Source: Mycobacterium sp. UM_WGJ
GTDB lineage: Bacteria > Actinomycetota > Actinomycetes > Mycobacteriales > Mycobacteriaceae
Length of the DNA: 64,000 bases
Direction of reading: 5' to 3'
Assembly (NCBI RefSeq): GCF_000455125.1
Contig: NZ_AUWR01000011.1
Coordinates: 99,087-163,086, forward strand
Every line of letters begins with the position of its first letter. Position 1 is the first letter of the stretch. Both the position numbers and the translations under genes were made by a program. Shown here piece after piece: positions 37,673 through 45,913 of the stretch. The notes beneath the pieces were generated by a model that saw only the letters and a list, made by a program, of their open reading frames with translations, did not search any database and had not been told where the DNA came from.

Positions 37673-38868
37673 TGGCTGCACCGCTGGCCGGCATCACGGT
37701 GGTGGCGCTGGAACAGGCGGTGTCGGCGCCGATGTGCACCCGCGCCCTGGCCGACTTCGGCGCGCGGGTCATCAAGGTGGAAAACCCCGACGGCGGTGAC
37801 TTCGCCCGCTACTACGACGACGTGGTGCACGGCCAGGCCGCGCACTTCGTCTGGGTCAACCGGGGCAAGGAGTCGGTGACCCTGGACCTGAAAAGCGAAG
37901 CGGGACGCGATGTCCTGCACCGCCTGTTGGACCGCGCCGACGTGCTGGTGTCCAACCTCGCGCCGGGCGCCACCGCACGTCTGGGCCTTTCCCCCGAGCA
38001 GATGGCGCACCGGCACCCGAACGTGATCGCCGTGGAGATCGACGGCTACGGCACCGGCGGACCGCTGTCGCACAAAAGGGCCTACGACCTGCTGGTGCAG
38101 GCCGAATCGGGCGTGTGCTCGGTGACCGGCAATCCGGGCGCCCCGGCCAAACCGGGCCCGCCGGTCGCCGACGTCACCACCGGCCTCTACGCGGCGCTGT
38201 CGATCATGGCGCTGCTGGTCGGCCGAGATCGCAGCGGGCCGGCGCCATCGGTCAGCGTGAGCCTGTTCGACACCATGGCCGAGATGATGGGCTACCACCT
38301 GACCTATGCCCGGCACTCCGGGATCGACCAGCAGCCGCTGGGCATGAGCTCACCGGCGGTGGCGCCCTACGGCGCCTATCCCACCGCGGACGGCCACACC
38401 GTGGTGCTGGGCACCACCAACGACCGGGAATGGCAGCGGCTGGCCCGAGAACTGCTGGGCCGCAACGATCTCGCCGACGATCCGCGCTTCACCGGCAACG
38501 CCGACCGGGTCGCGAACCGGGCGATACTGGACGAGGCGATCGCCGCGTGGTGCGCCCGCCACGACCTGGCCCACATCCAGGACGCCGCCGACGCCGCCGG
38601 GATCGGCAACGCCCGCTACAACACGCCCAGCGACGTGCTGGCGCATCCGCAACTGGGCGACCGCGACCGCTGGCACAGCATCGACACCCCGGCCGGCCCC
38701 ATCCCGTCACTGCTGCCGCCGCCGGTCATCTCCGGCTACCGCCCACCGATGGGGGCGGTACCGGACTTGGGTGAACACACCGACACGGTGCTGGACGAAC
38801 TGGGCCTGACCGGCGAGGAGATCGTCGCCCTGCGCGCCGACGGGGTCATCGGGCAGGCTGGGCGTTGA
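37672..38868 (+). CDS. Class III (CaiB/BaiF) CoA transferase
   Basis: A 398-residue family III CoA transferase: LAGITVVALEQAVSAPMCTRALADFGARVIKVENPDGGDFARYYDD, VNRGKESVTLDLKSEAGRDVLHRLL, and the likely catalytic Asp in PPVADVTTGLYAALSIMALL. The C-terminus has PDLGEHTDTVLDELGL. ATG at TGATG with the preceding dehydrogenase stop. It presumably activates the substrate of this operon by transfer of CoA from another thioester such as succinyl-CoA. Confidence 0.9.
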   Translation: MAAPLAGITVVALEQAVSAPMCTRALADFGARVIKVENPDGGDFARYYDDVVHGQAAHFVWVNRGKESVTLDLKSEAGRDVLHRLLDRADVLVSNLAPGATARLGLSPEQMAHRHPNVIAVEIDGYGTGGPLSHKRAYDLLVQAESGVCSVTGNPGAPAKPGPPVADVTTGLYAALSIMALLVGRDRSGPAPSVSVSLFDTMAEMMGYHLTYARHSGIDQQPLGMSSPAVAPYGAYPTADGHTVVLGTTNDREWQRLARELLGRNDLADDPRFTGNADRVANRAILDEAIAAWCARHDLAHIQDAADAAGIGNARYNTPSDVLAHPQLGDRDRWHSIDTPAGPIPSLLPPPVISGYRPPMGAVPDLGEHTDTVLDELGLTGEEIVALRADGVIGQAGR

Positions 38869-39668
38869 TGGCTTACGACGAAGTACTGCTGCGCGCCGAC
38901 CGCGACGGCGTGCGGACGCTGACCCTGAACCGGCCCGCCCGCAAGAACGCGATCAACCCGGAGTTGTGGCGTGCGCTGCGCGACGCACTGCGCGCCGCCG
39001 CCGACGACCCCGACCTGCGGGCCCTGGTGATCACCGGCGCCGGCGGGGCGTTCTGCTCGGGCGCCGATATCGGCGCCGGAGATGAGGTCCACCCGGTGGA
39101 GAAGCTGCGTCGCCTCTCCGATGTCGCACTGGCCCTGCACGAGCTGACCGTCCCCACCATCGCGAAGGTGGCCGGTGTCGCCGTGGGGGCCGGCTGGAAT
39201 CTGGCGCTGGGTTGCGATCTGGTGGTCGCGACACCGGAATCGACGTTCTGCCAGATCTTCTCGAAGCGGGGGCTCTCGATCGATCTGGCCGGATCCTGGT
39301 TGCTGCCCAAACTCGTCGGGCTGCAGCAGGCCAAGCGGCTCGCCCTGCTGGCCGAGACCATCGACGCCGGCGAGGCGCAGGCGCTGAACCTGGTGACCTG
39401 GGTGGTGGGTGCCGGCGAGATCGACGAATTCGTGGACGGCCTCGCCGACCGACTGGCCGCCGGCCCGCCGCGCGCGCTGGCGCAGACCAAGGCGCTGCTC
39501 AATCAGGGGGCCGATGCCACCTTGCCCGAGTCCCTGGCCAATGAGGCGCGGGCCCAGATCGTGAACTTCGCGGGCACCGATGCCGCGGAAGCCTATGCGG
39601 CGTTCGCCGAGAAGCGTGCGCCGCGCTTCACCGGCGGGTGGCCGCCGAAGACAACGAGAACGGAGTAG
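38868..39668 (+). CDS. Enoyl-CoA hydratase/isomerase family protein
   Basis: A 266-residue crotonase-fold protein: TLTLNRPARKNAINPELWRALRDAL, FCSGADIGAG, VAGVAVGAGWNLALGCDLVVATPESTFCQIFSKRGLSIDLAGSWLLPKLVG. At the second catalytic position the pattern GLSID places Asp where many hydratases have Glu, as in isomerase-like members. ATG overlaps the previous stop (TGATG). It supplies the hydration or isomerisation step before the thiolase. Confidence 0.85.
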   Translation: MAYDEVLLRADRDGVRTLTLNRPARKNAINPELWRALRDALRAAADDPDLRALVITGAGGAFCSGADIGAGDEVHPVEKLRRLSDVALALHELTVPTIAKVAGVAVGAGWNLALGCDLVVATPESTFCQIFSKRGLSIDLAGSWLLPKLVGLQQAKRLALLAETIDAGEAQALNLVTWVVGAGEIDEFVDGLADRLAAGPPRALAQTKALLNQGADATLPESLANEARAQIVNFAGTDAAEAYAAFAEKRAPRFTGGWPPKTTRTE

Positions 39669-39672
39669 TCAG

Positions 39673-40818
39673 ATGCGACCCACGGTGATTGTCGGAGCGG
39701 TGCGTACCCCCGTCGGCAAGCGCAACGGCGGGCTGGCCGGCACCCATGCCGCGGACCTGTCCGCGCTCGTGCTGGGCGAACTCATGGAGCGCACCGGAAC
39801 CGACCCGGGCATCGTCGATGACGTGGTGTGGGGCTGCGTGTCGCAGGTGGGCGATCAGTCCTCCAACATCGGCCGGTACGCGGTGCTGGCCGCGGGCTGG
39901 CCAGAGCACGTCCCGGCAACCACCGTCAATCGGGCCTGCGGCTCCAGCCAGCAGGCGCTGGACTTCGCGGTGCAGGCCGTGATGTCGGGCCAGCAAGACA
40001 TCGTGGTCGCCGGCGGCGTGGAGGTGATGAGCCGGGTCCCACTCGGCGCCGCCCGCGCGACCGGCGAGCCCTTCGGTCCGAAAGCGCTGGCCCGCTATGA
40101 CGGTTTCGTGTTCAACCAGGGCATCGGCGCCGAGATGATCTGCGAGAAATGGGGTTTCGACCGCACTCAGGTCGATGAGTATTCGGCGCGCTCCCACGAG
40201 TTGGCCGCCGCCGCGCAGGACATCGGTGCGTTCCGCGATCAGATCGTCCCGGTGGCGACCGACGCCGGCGTGGTGGACGCCGACGAAGGCATCCGCCGCG
40301 GCACCACCGCGGAGAAGCTGGCGGGGCTCAAGCCGGCCTTCCGTGCGGACGGATTGATCCACGCCGGCAACTCGTCGCAGATCTCCGACGGCGCCGCAGC
40401 GCTTTTGGTGATGAGCGAGGACGAGGCCGCCCGTCGCGGGTTGACTCCGCTGGTGCGCTACACCGCCGGCGCGGTGACCGGCGCTGACCCGGTGCTGATG
40501 CTCACCGGGCCCATCCCGGCGACAGCGAAGGTGCTCAAGCGTGCCGGACTGGGCATCGACGAGATCGGCGTCTTCGAAGTCAACGAGGCCTTCGCCCCGG
40601 TGCCGATGGCGTGGCTGGCCGAGACCGGCGCCGACGCCAAGCGGCTCAACCCGCTCGGCGGCGCGATCGCCTTGGGCCACCCGCTCGGCGCGTCGGGGGC
40701 AGTGCTGATGATCCGGATGATCAACCACATGCGCGACAACGGGATTCGCTACGGCCTGCAGACCATGTGCGAGGGCGGCGGTACCGCCAACGCCACGATC
40801 GTCGAGCTGGTCGGTTAG
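39673..40818 (+). CDS. Acetyl-CoA C-acyltransferase (thiolase)
   Basis: A 381-residue complete thiolase. The nucleophile Cys89 is in NRACGSSQQALDFAVQ, the catalytic His in GGAIALGHPLGASGAVLM and the second Cys in GLQTMCEGGGTANATI. All three catalytic residues are present, unlike the Ltp at 17271. The ATG at 39673 is preceded by CGGAG; an earlier frame start at 39580 lies inside the hydratase gene. It would cut a 3-ketoacyl-CoA with free CoA and end the cycle carried out by this operon. Confidence 0.9.
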   Translation: MRPTVIVGAVRTPVGKRNGGLAGTHAADLSALVLGELMERTGTDPGIVDDVVWGCVSQVGDQSSNIGRYAVLAAGWPEHVPATTVNRACGSSQQALDFAVQAVMSGQQDIVVAGGVEVMSRVPLGAARATGEPFGPKALARYDGFVFNQGIGAEMICEKWGFDRTQVDEYSARSHELAAAAQDIGAFRDQIVPVATDAGVVDADEGIRRGTTAEKLAGLKPAFRADGLIHAGNSSQISDGAAALLVMSEDEAARRGLTPLVRYTAGAVTGADPVLMLTGPIPATAKVLKRAGLGIDEIGVFEVNEAFAPVPMAWLAETGADAKRLNPLGGAIALGHPLGASGAVLMIRMINHMRDNGIRYGLQTMCEGGGTANATIVELVG

Positions 40819-40828
40819 GGGACTGTTC

Positions 40829-41977
40829 ATGCGGCGCGACCTGTTCACCCAAGACCACGAGTCATTCCGGGCCTTGGCCCGCGACTTCGTCGAGAAGCAC
40901 GTGGTGCCCGAGTACCCCAACTGGGAGAAGGCCGGCCGGATGCCCCGCGAGGTGTTCGAGCACCTGGGATCGCTGGGGATGCTGGGCATGGCCATCCCCG
41001 AGCAGTACGGCGGCGCTGGTGTCGAGGACTACCGCTACAACGTTGTGCTGCAGGAGGAAGCGGCGCGCGCCCTGGTCACGCTGTCCACGGTGCGCACCCA
41101 GCTCGAGGTGATCCTGCCGTACTTCCTGCACTACGCCAACGACGAGCAGCGGGCGCGCTGGTTTCCCGGGATGGCGGCCGGCACGCTGCTCACCGCGATC
41201 GCGATGACCGAGCCCGGCACCGGATCGGATCTGGCCGGGATGCGCACCACGGCCGTGCGAGACGGCGAGGACTACATCCTCAATGGCGCCAAGACGTTCA
41301 TCACCGGCGGCATCCAGGCCGACCTGGTGATCGTGGTGGCCCGCACCTCGACCGACCCGGACAACCGTCGCCGCGGGTTGACCCTGCTGGTGGTCGAGGA
41401 CGGCATGGCCGGCTTCGAGCGCGGCCGCGAACTGGACAAGATGGGCTGCAAGGTCCAAGACACCGCCGAGTTGTCGTTCACCGACGTGCGGGTTCCGGTG
41501 GCCAACCGGCTGGGGGCCGACGGTGAGGCGTTCAGCTATCTGGGCCACAACCTCGCCCAGGAGCGTCTCACGGTGGCGGTCGGGTCGGTCGCGCAGGCCC
41601 GCTCAGCGCTGGCCGCGACCATCGACTACGTCCAGAACCGCAACGTGTTCGGTTCGCCGGTCGCGTCGTTCCAGAACACCAAGTTCGAGTTGGCGGCGGT
41701 CTCCACCGAGATCGAGGCGGCCCAGTGCATGCTCGACCGGGCGGTCGCCGACCACGTCGAGGGAGTGTTGTCGGGTGCTGACGCCGCCCGCACCAAACTG
41801 TTCTGCACCGAGATGCAGGCCCGGGTCATCGACCGCTGTCTGCAGCTGTTCGGCGGCTACGGCTACATGATGGAATACCCGATCGCCCGGCTGTACACCG
41901 ATGCGCGGGTGGCCCGGATCTATGCCGGGACCAGCGAGGTAATGAAGATGATCGTCGCCAAGTCGCTGGGTCTCTGA
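40829..41977 (+). CDS. Acyl-CoA dehydrogenase
   Basis: A 382-residue acyl-CoA dehydrogenase of the long-chain type: FVEKHVVPEYPNWEKAGRMPREVFEHLGSLGMLGMAIPEQYGGAGVED, AIAMTEPGTGSDLAGMRTTAVRDGEDYILNGAKTFITGGIQADLVIVVART, QERLTVAVGSVAQARSALAATIDYVQNRNVFGSPVASFQNTKFEL and GGYGYMMEYPIARLYTDARVARIYAGTSEVMK. Contains the usual FAD contacts. It begins 10 bases after the thiolase and ends the operon; a GC-rich hairpin follows at 42003. Confidence 0.9.
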   Translation: MRRDLFTQDHESFRALARDFVEKHVVPEYPNWEKAGRMPREVFEHLGSLGMLGMAIPEQYGGAGVEDYRYNVVLQEEAARALVTLSTVRTQLEVILPYFLHYANDEQRARWFPGMAAGTLLTAIAMTEPGTGSDLAGMRTTAVRDGEDYILNGAKTFITGGIQADLVIVVARTSTDPDNRRRGLTLLVVEDGMAGFERGRELDKMGCKVQDTAELSFTDVRVPVANRLGADGEAFSYLGHNLAQERLTVAVGSVAQARSALAATIDYVQNRNVFGSPVASFQNTKFELAAVSTEIEAAQCMLDRAVADHVEGVLSGADAARTKLFCTEMQARVIDRCLQLFGGYGYMMEYPIARLYTDARVARIYAGTSEVMKMIVAKSLGL

Positions 41978-42002
41978 GGGCAGACGACGCCGCGGATTCC
42001 GT

Positions 42003-42028
42003 CCGAGCGAAGCCAACGTCACGCTCGG
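42003..42028 (+). terminator. GC-rich hairpin CCGAGCG-N12-CGCTCGG
   Basis: A perfect 7-base-arm hairpin lies 26 bases after the last gene of the 36482-41977 operon. No T-run follows, which is common for mycobacterial terminator-like hairpins. The call rests on position and symmetry only. Confidence 0.4.
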
Positions 42029-42064
42029 TGAGAGGTACTCCGAAAAATTATTTGAGTGAGACCC

Positions 42065-42113
42065 TTGTCACAGTGGGCCTAACCAACCTACTGTGTGTTC
42101 ACTTGGTTGGTTA
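42065..42113 (+). promoter_or_regulatory. Promoter with TAACCAACC-N16-GGTTGGTTA operator
   Basis: A sigma-A-like promoter, TTGTCA (42065-42070), 18-base spacer, TACTGT (42089-42094), is overlapped by a perfect 9-base-arm inverted repeat (42080-42088 and 42105-42113). It lies 15 bases before the TetR start at 42128, the usual layout for TetR autoregulation. Confidence 0.6.
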
Positions 42114-42127
42114 AGCGAAGGAGACCG

Positions 42128-42742
42128 GTGACGTCACCCCGGCCGTACGCCACACTTCTCGCCAAAGGCGAGGACCGCAGGCAGCGGATTCTGTTGGCGG
42201 CTGAGCACCTGTTGGCGCGTAACGGCTGGCGCAACACTTCGCTGGCGCAGATCGCCCGCAACGCCGGCGTCAGCGCCGCCGGCCTGCTGCACCATTTCGC
42301 CTCCAAGGAGCAGTTGTTGCACGCGGTGCTCGACGCCCGCGACGCCGACGACGACATCCACGCCGACCGCAGCGGCGACCTCATCGAAGAGATTCAGCGG
42401 GTGGCCGAGCGGTTCACCCGGGCGCCCGAACTGGTCGGCACCTTCACCGTGCTGCTCGCCGAGAATGTCCTGCCGGAGGCGCCGCTGCACGACCGGATGC
42501 TGAACCGGTACCGCAGTGCGCTGGAGATCGTCGCCGACCTGATCCGGCGCGGCATGGACGACGGCCGTTACCGCACAGACCTCAACGCGACCGCCAAGGC
42601 CGCGGAGATTATCGCCTTTATCAACGGAATGGAGATGTCATGGCTGCTGGATCCCTCAATACCTCTGAACGAAGTGTTCGCGGGGTACGCGGAAACGTTG
42701 GCCCGCGACTTCGCTCCGCCGGAAAAGGAAGCCCAGCGGTGA
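42128..42742 (+). CDS. TetR/AcrR family transcriptional regulator
   Basis: A 204-residue TetR regulator. The helix-turn-helix NTSLAQIARNAGVSAAGLLHHFASKEQLLHAVLDARD lies near residues 37-72; the rest is a helical ligand domain. The GTG at 42128 follows AAGGAG (42118-42123); an in-frame ATG at 42095 would place the operator inside the gene and is rejected. It is coupled to the next gene (GTGA). The own-promoter palindrome TAACCAACC...GGTTGGTTA is its probable operator. Targets may include the small genes downstream. Confidence 0.85.
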   Translation: MTSPRPYATLLAKGEDRRQRILLAAEHLLARNGWRNTSLAQIARNAGVSAAGLLHHFASKEQLLHAVLDARDADDDIHADRSGDLIEEIQRVAERFTRAPELVGTFTVLLAENVLPEAPLHDRMLNRYRSALEIVADLIRRGMDDGRYRTDLNATAKAAEIIAFINGMEMSWLLDPSIPLNEVFAGYAETLARDFAPPEKEAQR

Positions 42743-43278
42743 GCGGGACCGGGGAGCAGGACATGCGCTACCGGTTCGACATCGTGGGCCGCAGCGTCGT
42801 CGACGTCGTGATGGCCGCCGGCGGCTGGCTCTATGACCGGGCGACTGCCGGCTGGGACGTCACGGTCTTGATCGATGACGTCGAGGACACCCGCCCGCTG
42901 GAGATCCTCGGGGCCAAGGTGCTGGACCTGGCGTCGGTGCTCACGCAGTGGGAGCACTGGCCGCACCCGCAGACCATCGCGGTGTGCGCCGAGATGTTCG
43001 ACGGCCACGCCCAGGTACGCCAGGGCGTGATCGACGCGCTGGAGCACAGCAGCACCGAGGTGACATTGTGGGGCGACGTGCCCGCGGAATTGAACAGCGA
43101 CGTCGACGCCCGCCACCACCGGCTCAGTGCGGCAGCTCGTGCCTTCAAGGCGCAGGCGCTGCGCGCGGCCGGCATCGATCCGGCGAATTCGCACGCCGGA
43201 GACGGCCACATCGAGACGTTCCGCTGCGGGCCGGCGGCGTGTACCTCGGTCGCGGCGGACCTGAGCCCAGCCAGTTGA
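42739..43278 (+). CDS. Conserved-looking hypothetical protein, 179 aa
   Basis: I do not recognise the family. The sequence is globular, with alternating strands and helices (VDVVMAAGGWLYDRATAGWDVTVLID, IDDVEDTRPLEILGAKVLDLASVLTQWEHWPHPQTIAVCAEMF). It has no membrane segment, signal peptide or cysteine cluster. The GTG at 42739 overlaps the TetR stop (GTGA), and an ATG at 42763 is an alternative. The tight coupling suggests that it is controlled by, or works with, that regulator. Confidence 0.65.
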   Translation: MSGTGEQDMRYRFDIVGRSVVDVVMAAGGWLYDRATAGWDVTVLIDDVEDTRPLEILGAKVLDLASVLTQWEHWPHPQTIAVCAEMFDGHAQVRQGVIDALEHSSTEVTLWGDVPAELNSDVDARHHRLSAAARAFKAQALRAAGIDPANSHAGDGHIETFRCGPAACTSVAADLSPAS

Positions 43279-43303
43279 GGGGCGCGGGCAGCGCGCGACC
43301 GAC

Positions 43304-44020
43304 ATGATGCCGGACCCACTGGCACGCTCCCTGGTGCTGGTGACCGACTATCGGGTGCCGGATCCGGCCAAGGTCTGGCCGCTGATGCAGCGACACCGCG
43401 ACAGCCTTGCCCACCTGGGCGCCCACCACGTGCTCGTCTACACCTCGACGGTCGATCCGGGTCGAGTGCTGGCGGTGATGGCGATTTACGCCGCGCAGCC
43501 GGTAGTCGACCTGCTGCGCGATGAGGCCTTCATGGCCTGGTTCGATGCCGTCGGCGTCAGCGACATCCCGGCGGTGTTCGCCGGATCATTGGTGGAGCGC
43601 ATCGATCTGACCGACACGTCGAGCCTCGCCGAACCGCCGGGTTCATGCGGCGGTCCCGGCTTCGCCTCTCCTTCGTCGAGCCTCGCCGAACCGCCGGGTG
43701 TGGTGGTCGCCGCCGTGGCCGAAGTCGGCGACACTCAAGCACTGATCTCCCACGTTCATGCCACCGAAAAGCACTTCACCGCGGCCGGTATCCGAAAGAT
43801 CCTGATATTCCAGGCCTTCGACAACCCGCGCGAGATCTTCATGCTGCAGGAAGCAGACGACGAATTCGGCGCCGGGCAGTGGATCAACGAACCCGAGTTC
43901 GCCTCCGAATGGATCACCCGAGCCGGCGTCGGGATCTATCCGCCGGTGTTCGTCGGTCGCCTGGCGCACCTGATGCGCGTCGGCGACGAATCTGAAACGG
44001 CGGACGAGCCGGCGAGTTGA
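43304..44020 (+). CDS. Hypothetical protein with two tandem ABM-like domains
   Basis: A 238-residue protein made of two similar halves. GAHHVLVYTSTVDPGRVLAVM...FMAWFDAVGVSDIPAVFAGSLVERI in the first half lines up with GIRKILIFQAFDNPREIFML...FASEWITRAGVGIYPPVFVGRLAHL in the second. Each half looks like a dimeric alpha/beta-barrel (ferredoxin-like) domain, so the protein could be an intramolecular dimer. The linker (residues 105-132) is low-complexity and encoded by a DNA repeat (43617-43699). Function unknown. It lies 25 bases after the 179-residue protein and is probably in the TetR operon. Confidence 0.65.
   Translation: MMPDPLARSLVLVTDYRVPDPAKVWPLMQRHRDSLAHLGAHHVLVYTSTVDPGRVLAVMAIYAAQPVVDLLRDEAFMAWFDAVGVSDIPAVFAGSLVERIDLTDTSSLAEPPGSCGGPGFASPSSSLAEPPGVVVAAVAEVGDTQALISHVHATEKHFTAAGIRKILIFQAFDNPREIFMLQEADDEFGAGQWINEPEFASEWITRAGVGIYPPVFVGRLAHLMRVGDESETADEPAS
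43617..43699. repeat. 26-base direct repeat, 57-base period, in frame
   Basis: CGTCGAGCCTCGCCGAACCG plus CCGGGT occurs exactly at 43617-43642 and 43674-43699. The 57-base period equals 19 codons, so the reading frame survives. It encodes SSLAEPPG twice in the linker between two domains. It looks like a short tandem (VNTR-like) expansion or an inserted interspersed repeat. Confidence 0.75.
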
Positions 44021-44024
44021 GCGC

Positions 44025-44327
44025 TCAGTCGCTGGCCGGCAGCGGCTTGGCTTCTTTGATGCTCAGTGGCACGGTACCGATGCTCAAGGTTCCGGCGCCG
44101 GCCTTGGTCACCAGCACCTCGGCGCCGGCTTCGTCGACATAGCGCTTGCCCATCACCGCACCGCCGGAGAAGTCCGGGTCCAGTGCTGCGTCACTGGAAG
44201 TGGTGTCGTCCAGCGGCACCATCGGGGCGCCACCGGCGCGCAGATCATCGAGACTGTCGGCGGTCTTGACGACGATGACCTGGGTGTCGCAGACCTGGCT
44301 CTTCAGGCGGGTACCGGACTTGATCAT
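44025..44327 (-). CDS. Small conserved-looking hypothetical protein, 100 aa
   Basis: A 100-residue protein with MIKSGTRLKSQVCDTQVIVVKTADSLDDLRAGGAPMVPLDD and a beta-rich C-terminal half (RYVDEAGAEVLVTKAGAGTLSIGTVPLSIKEAK). One Cys; no signal peptide. I do not recognise a named family. Its ATG overlaps the stop of the acyl-CoA synthetase gene upstream (ATGA), so the two are co-translated; it may be an accessory to that enzyme or to a carried intermediate. The start and end are well defined by neighbours. Confidence 0.65.
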   Translation of the reverse strand: MIKSGTRLKSQVCDTQVIVVKTADSLDDLRAGGAPMVPLDDTTSSDAALDPDFSGGAVMGKRYVDEAGAEVLVTKAGAGTLSIGTVPLSIKEAKPLPASD

Positions 44328-45844
44328 TGCGCCCCTTCGGCATTGGTGGGCAGTGCTTCAACTTCAGAGACGAGTTCCCGGCGCAACACCTTGCCGGTCG
44401 GGGTGGTCGGCAACTCCGGTCGGAAGACGATCCGGTCGGGGGTGCGGGATCCTCGCAGCTGCTGTCGAACATACTCGCGCAGTGCCTCGGAATCAGGCGA
44501 GGCACCCGGTGCCGGCACCACGCACGCGACGATGATCTGTCCCCACTCCGGGTCGGGTGCGCCGACCACCGCGACGTCGCGCACCTCGGGGTGCTCGACC
44601 AATACGTCCTCGATCTCGGCGGGGGCGATGTTCTCCCCACCCCGGATGATGGTGTCGTCCGAGCGCCCGACGATGAACAGGTAGCCGTCCTTGTCGAGCA
44701 CGGCGAGGTCGCGGGTGGGAAACCAGCCCTCGTCGTCGAGCACCGACCCGATGCCGGTGTATTTGCCCGAAACCTGTTCGCCGCGTACATAAAGCTCACC
44801 GGGTTGTCCGGCTTCCAGCACGCGGCCCTCGTCGTCGCGGATGGCGGCTTCGATGCCGGGCACCGGACGGCCGACCGAACCCAACCGCCTGCGAACGGCT
44901 TCCTCGGTGGAGGCATAGGCGGTCCGGTGGTCTTCGGGGGTCAGCACCGCGACCGTCGAACTGGTCTCGGTCAGGCCGTAGGCGTTGACGAAGCCGACCT
45001 CGGGCAGCAGATCCAGTGCGCGGCGCACCAGTGGCAACGCGACTTTGGAGCCGCCGTAGGCGAGGTTGCGCAGGGTGGCCAGCGGGGTCGGGCGGGATTC
45101 CAACTCGGAGACAATGCGCTCCAACATGGTGGGGACCACGGTTGCGGTGGTCACCGCCTCGGTGTTGACCAGCCGGATCCATTCCGAGGCGCTGAACCGG
45201 CGCAGATAAACGGCTTTGCGCCCGGCGTACAGATTGCTCAGCGCGGCGCCGACACCGGCGATGTGGTACGGCGGCACGCAGATCAGCGCGGCGTCGCCCG
45301 TATCCGCGGAGTCGAACTCGACCGTCTGTGTCACGTAGCTGGTCAGGTTATTGTGCGTTAGCTCAACGGCTTTGGGTGTGGACGTGGTCCCCGAGGTGAA
45401 CAGCACCACCGCCACCTCGTCGGGATCGGGCCATTGCACCGTGGGTGTGGCGGTCTGGGCGCGGGCGCAGAAGGTGTCGGAATCGATTACCGCGACGCCG
45501 ATATCGCCGGCCTCGCCGATCATGTCGCGGTATTCCTTGTCGACCACGACGAGCGGCTGCGGCAGTCGCTCGATCAGCTCGCGCAGCGCTTGGCCGCTGA
45601 GCCGGTAGTTCAGCGGTGCGAACGGCCGCCCGGAGCGCGCCGCGGAGAACAGCAGCAGCGGCAGCATGTCGCCACCCATCCCGACGTAGGCCACGCTGCC
45701 GGCGCCGGTCTCCTCGATCACTCCCGCGCCGGCGTCGGCGAGGGCGTTGAGCTCCGCGGTGGTGTAGCGGGTGGTCTCGGAGACGACCGCAACCCGATCC
45801 GGGTCGGCGGATACCGCCATCTCCAGCAGCAGCGAAATGCTCAC
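44324..45844 (-). CDS. Acyl-CoA synthetase (AMP-forming)
   Basis: A 506-residue ANL ligase. The P-loop reads FTSGTTSTPKAVELTH, differing from the usual TSGTTGxPKG by Ser and Ala; other motifs are intact (YGLTETSS, GWFPTRDLAVLDKDGYLFIVGRSDD, TPTGKVLRREL with the catalytic Lys). It activates a carboxylic acid to its CoA ester. GTG at 45844. It forms a two-gene minus operon with the 100-residue protein and is divergent from the hydratase at 45914; an imperfect GAGAA operator lies between them. Confidence 0.85.
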   Translation of the reverse strand: MSISLLLEMAVSADPDRVAVVSETTRYTTAELNALADAGAGVIEETGAGSVAYVGMGGDMLPLLLFSAARSGRPFAPLNYRLSGQALRELIERLPQPLVVVDKEYRDMIGEAGDIGVAVIDSDTFCARAQTATPTVQWPDPDEVAVVLFTSGTTSTPKAVELTHNNLTSYVTQTVEFDSADTGDAALICVPPYHIAGVGAALSNLYAGRKAVYLRRFSASEWIRLVNTEAVTTATVVPTMLERIVSELESRPTPLATLRNLAYGGSKVALPLVRRALDLLPEVGFVNAYGLTETSSTVAVLTPEDHRTAYASTEEAVRRRLGSVGRPVPGIEAAIRDDEGRVLEAGQPGELYVRGEQVSGKYTGIGSVLDDEGWFPTRDLAVLDKDGYLFIVGRSDDTIIRGGENIAPAEIEDVLVEHPEVRDVAVVGAPDPEWGQIIVACVVPAPGASPDSEALREYVRQQLRGSRTPDRIVFRPELPTTPTGKVLRRELVSEVEALPTNAEGAQ

Positions 45845-45867
45845 CGTTGCGCCCTCCGAACAGCCAT

Positions 45868-45906
45868 GAGAACGACATTATCATTTTTCGGTAGTTTCGA
45901 TATCGT
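45868..45906. promoter_or_regulatory. Imperfect GAGAA operator and -10 box in divergent region
   Basis: GAGAACGACATTATC (45868-45882) matches the GAGAA-N5-TTCTC operator in 9 of 10 arm bases. TATCGT (45901-45906) fits a mycobacterial -10 (TAnnnT) and ends 7 bases before a GTG at 45914, a spacing that suits a leaderless transcript. Confidence 0.4.
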
Positions 45907-45913
45907 ACGGGCC

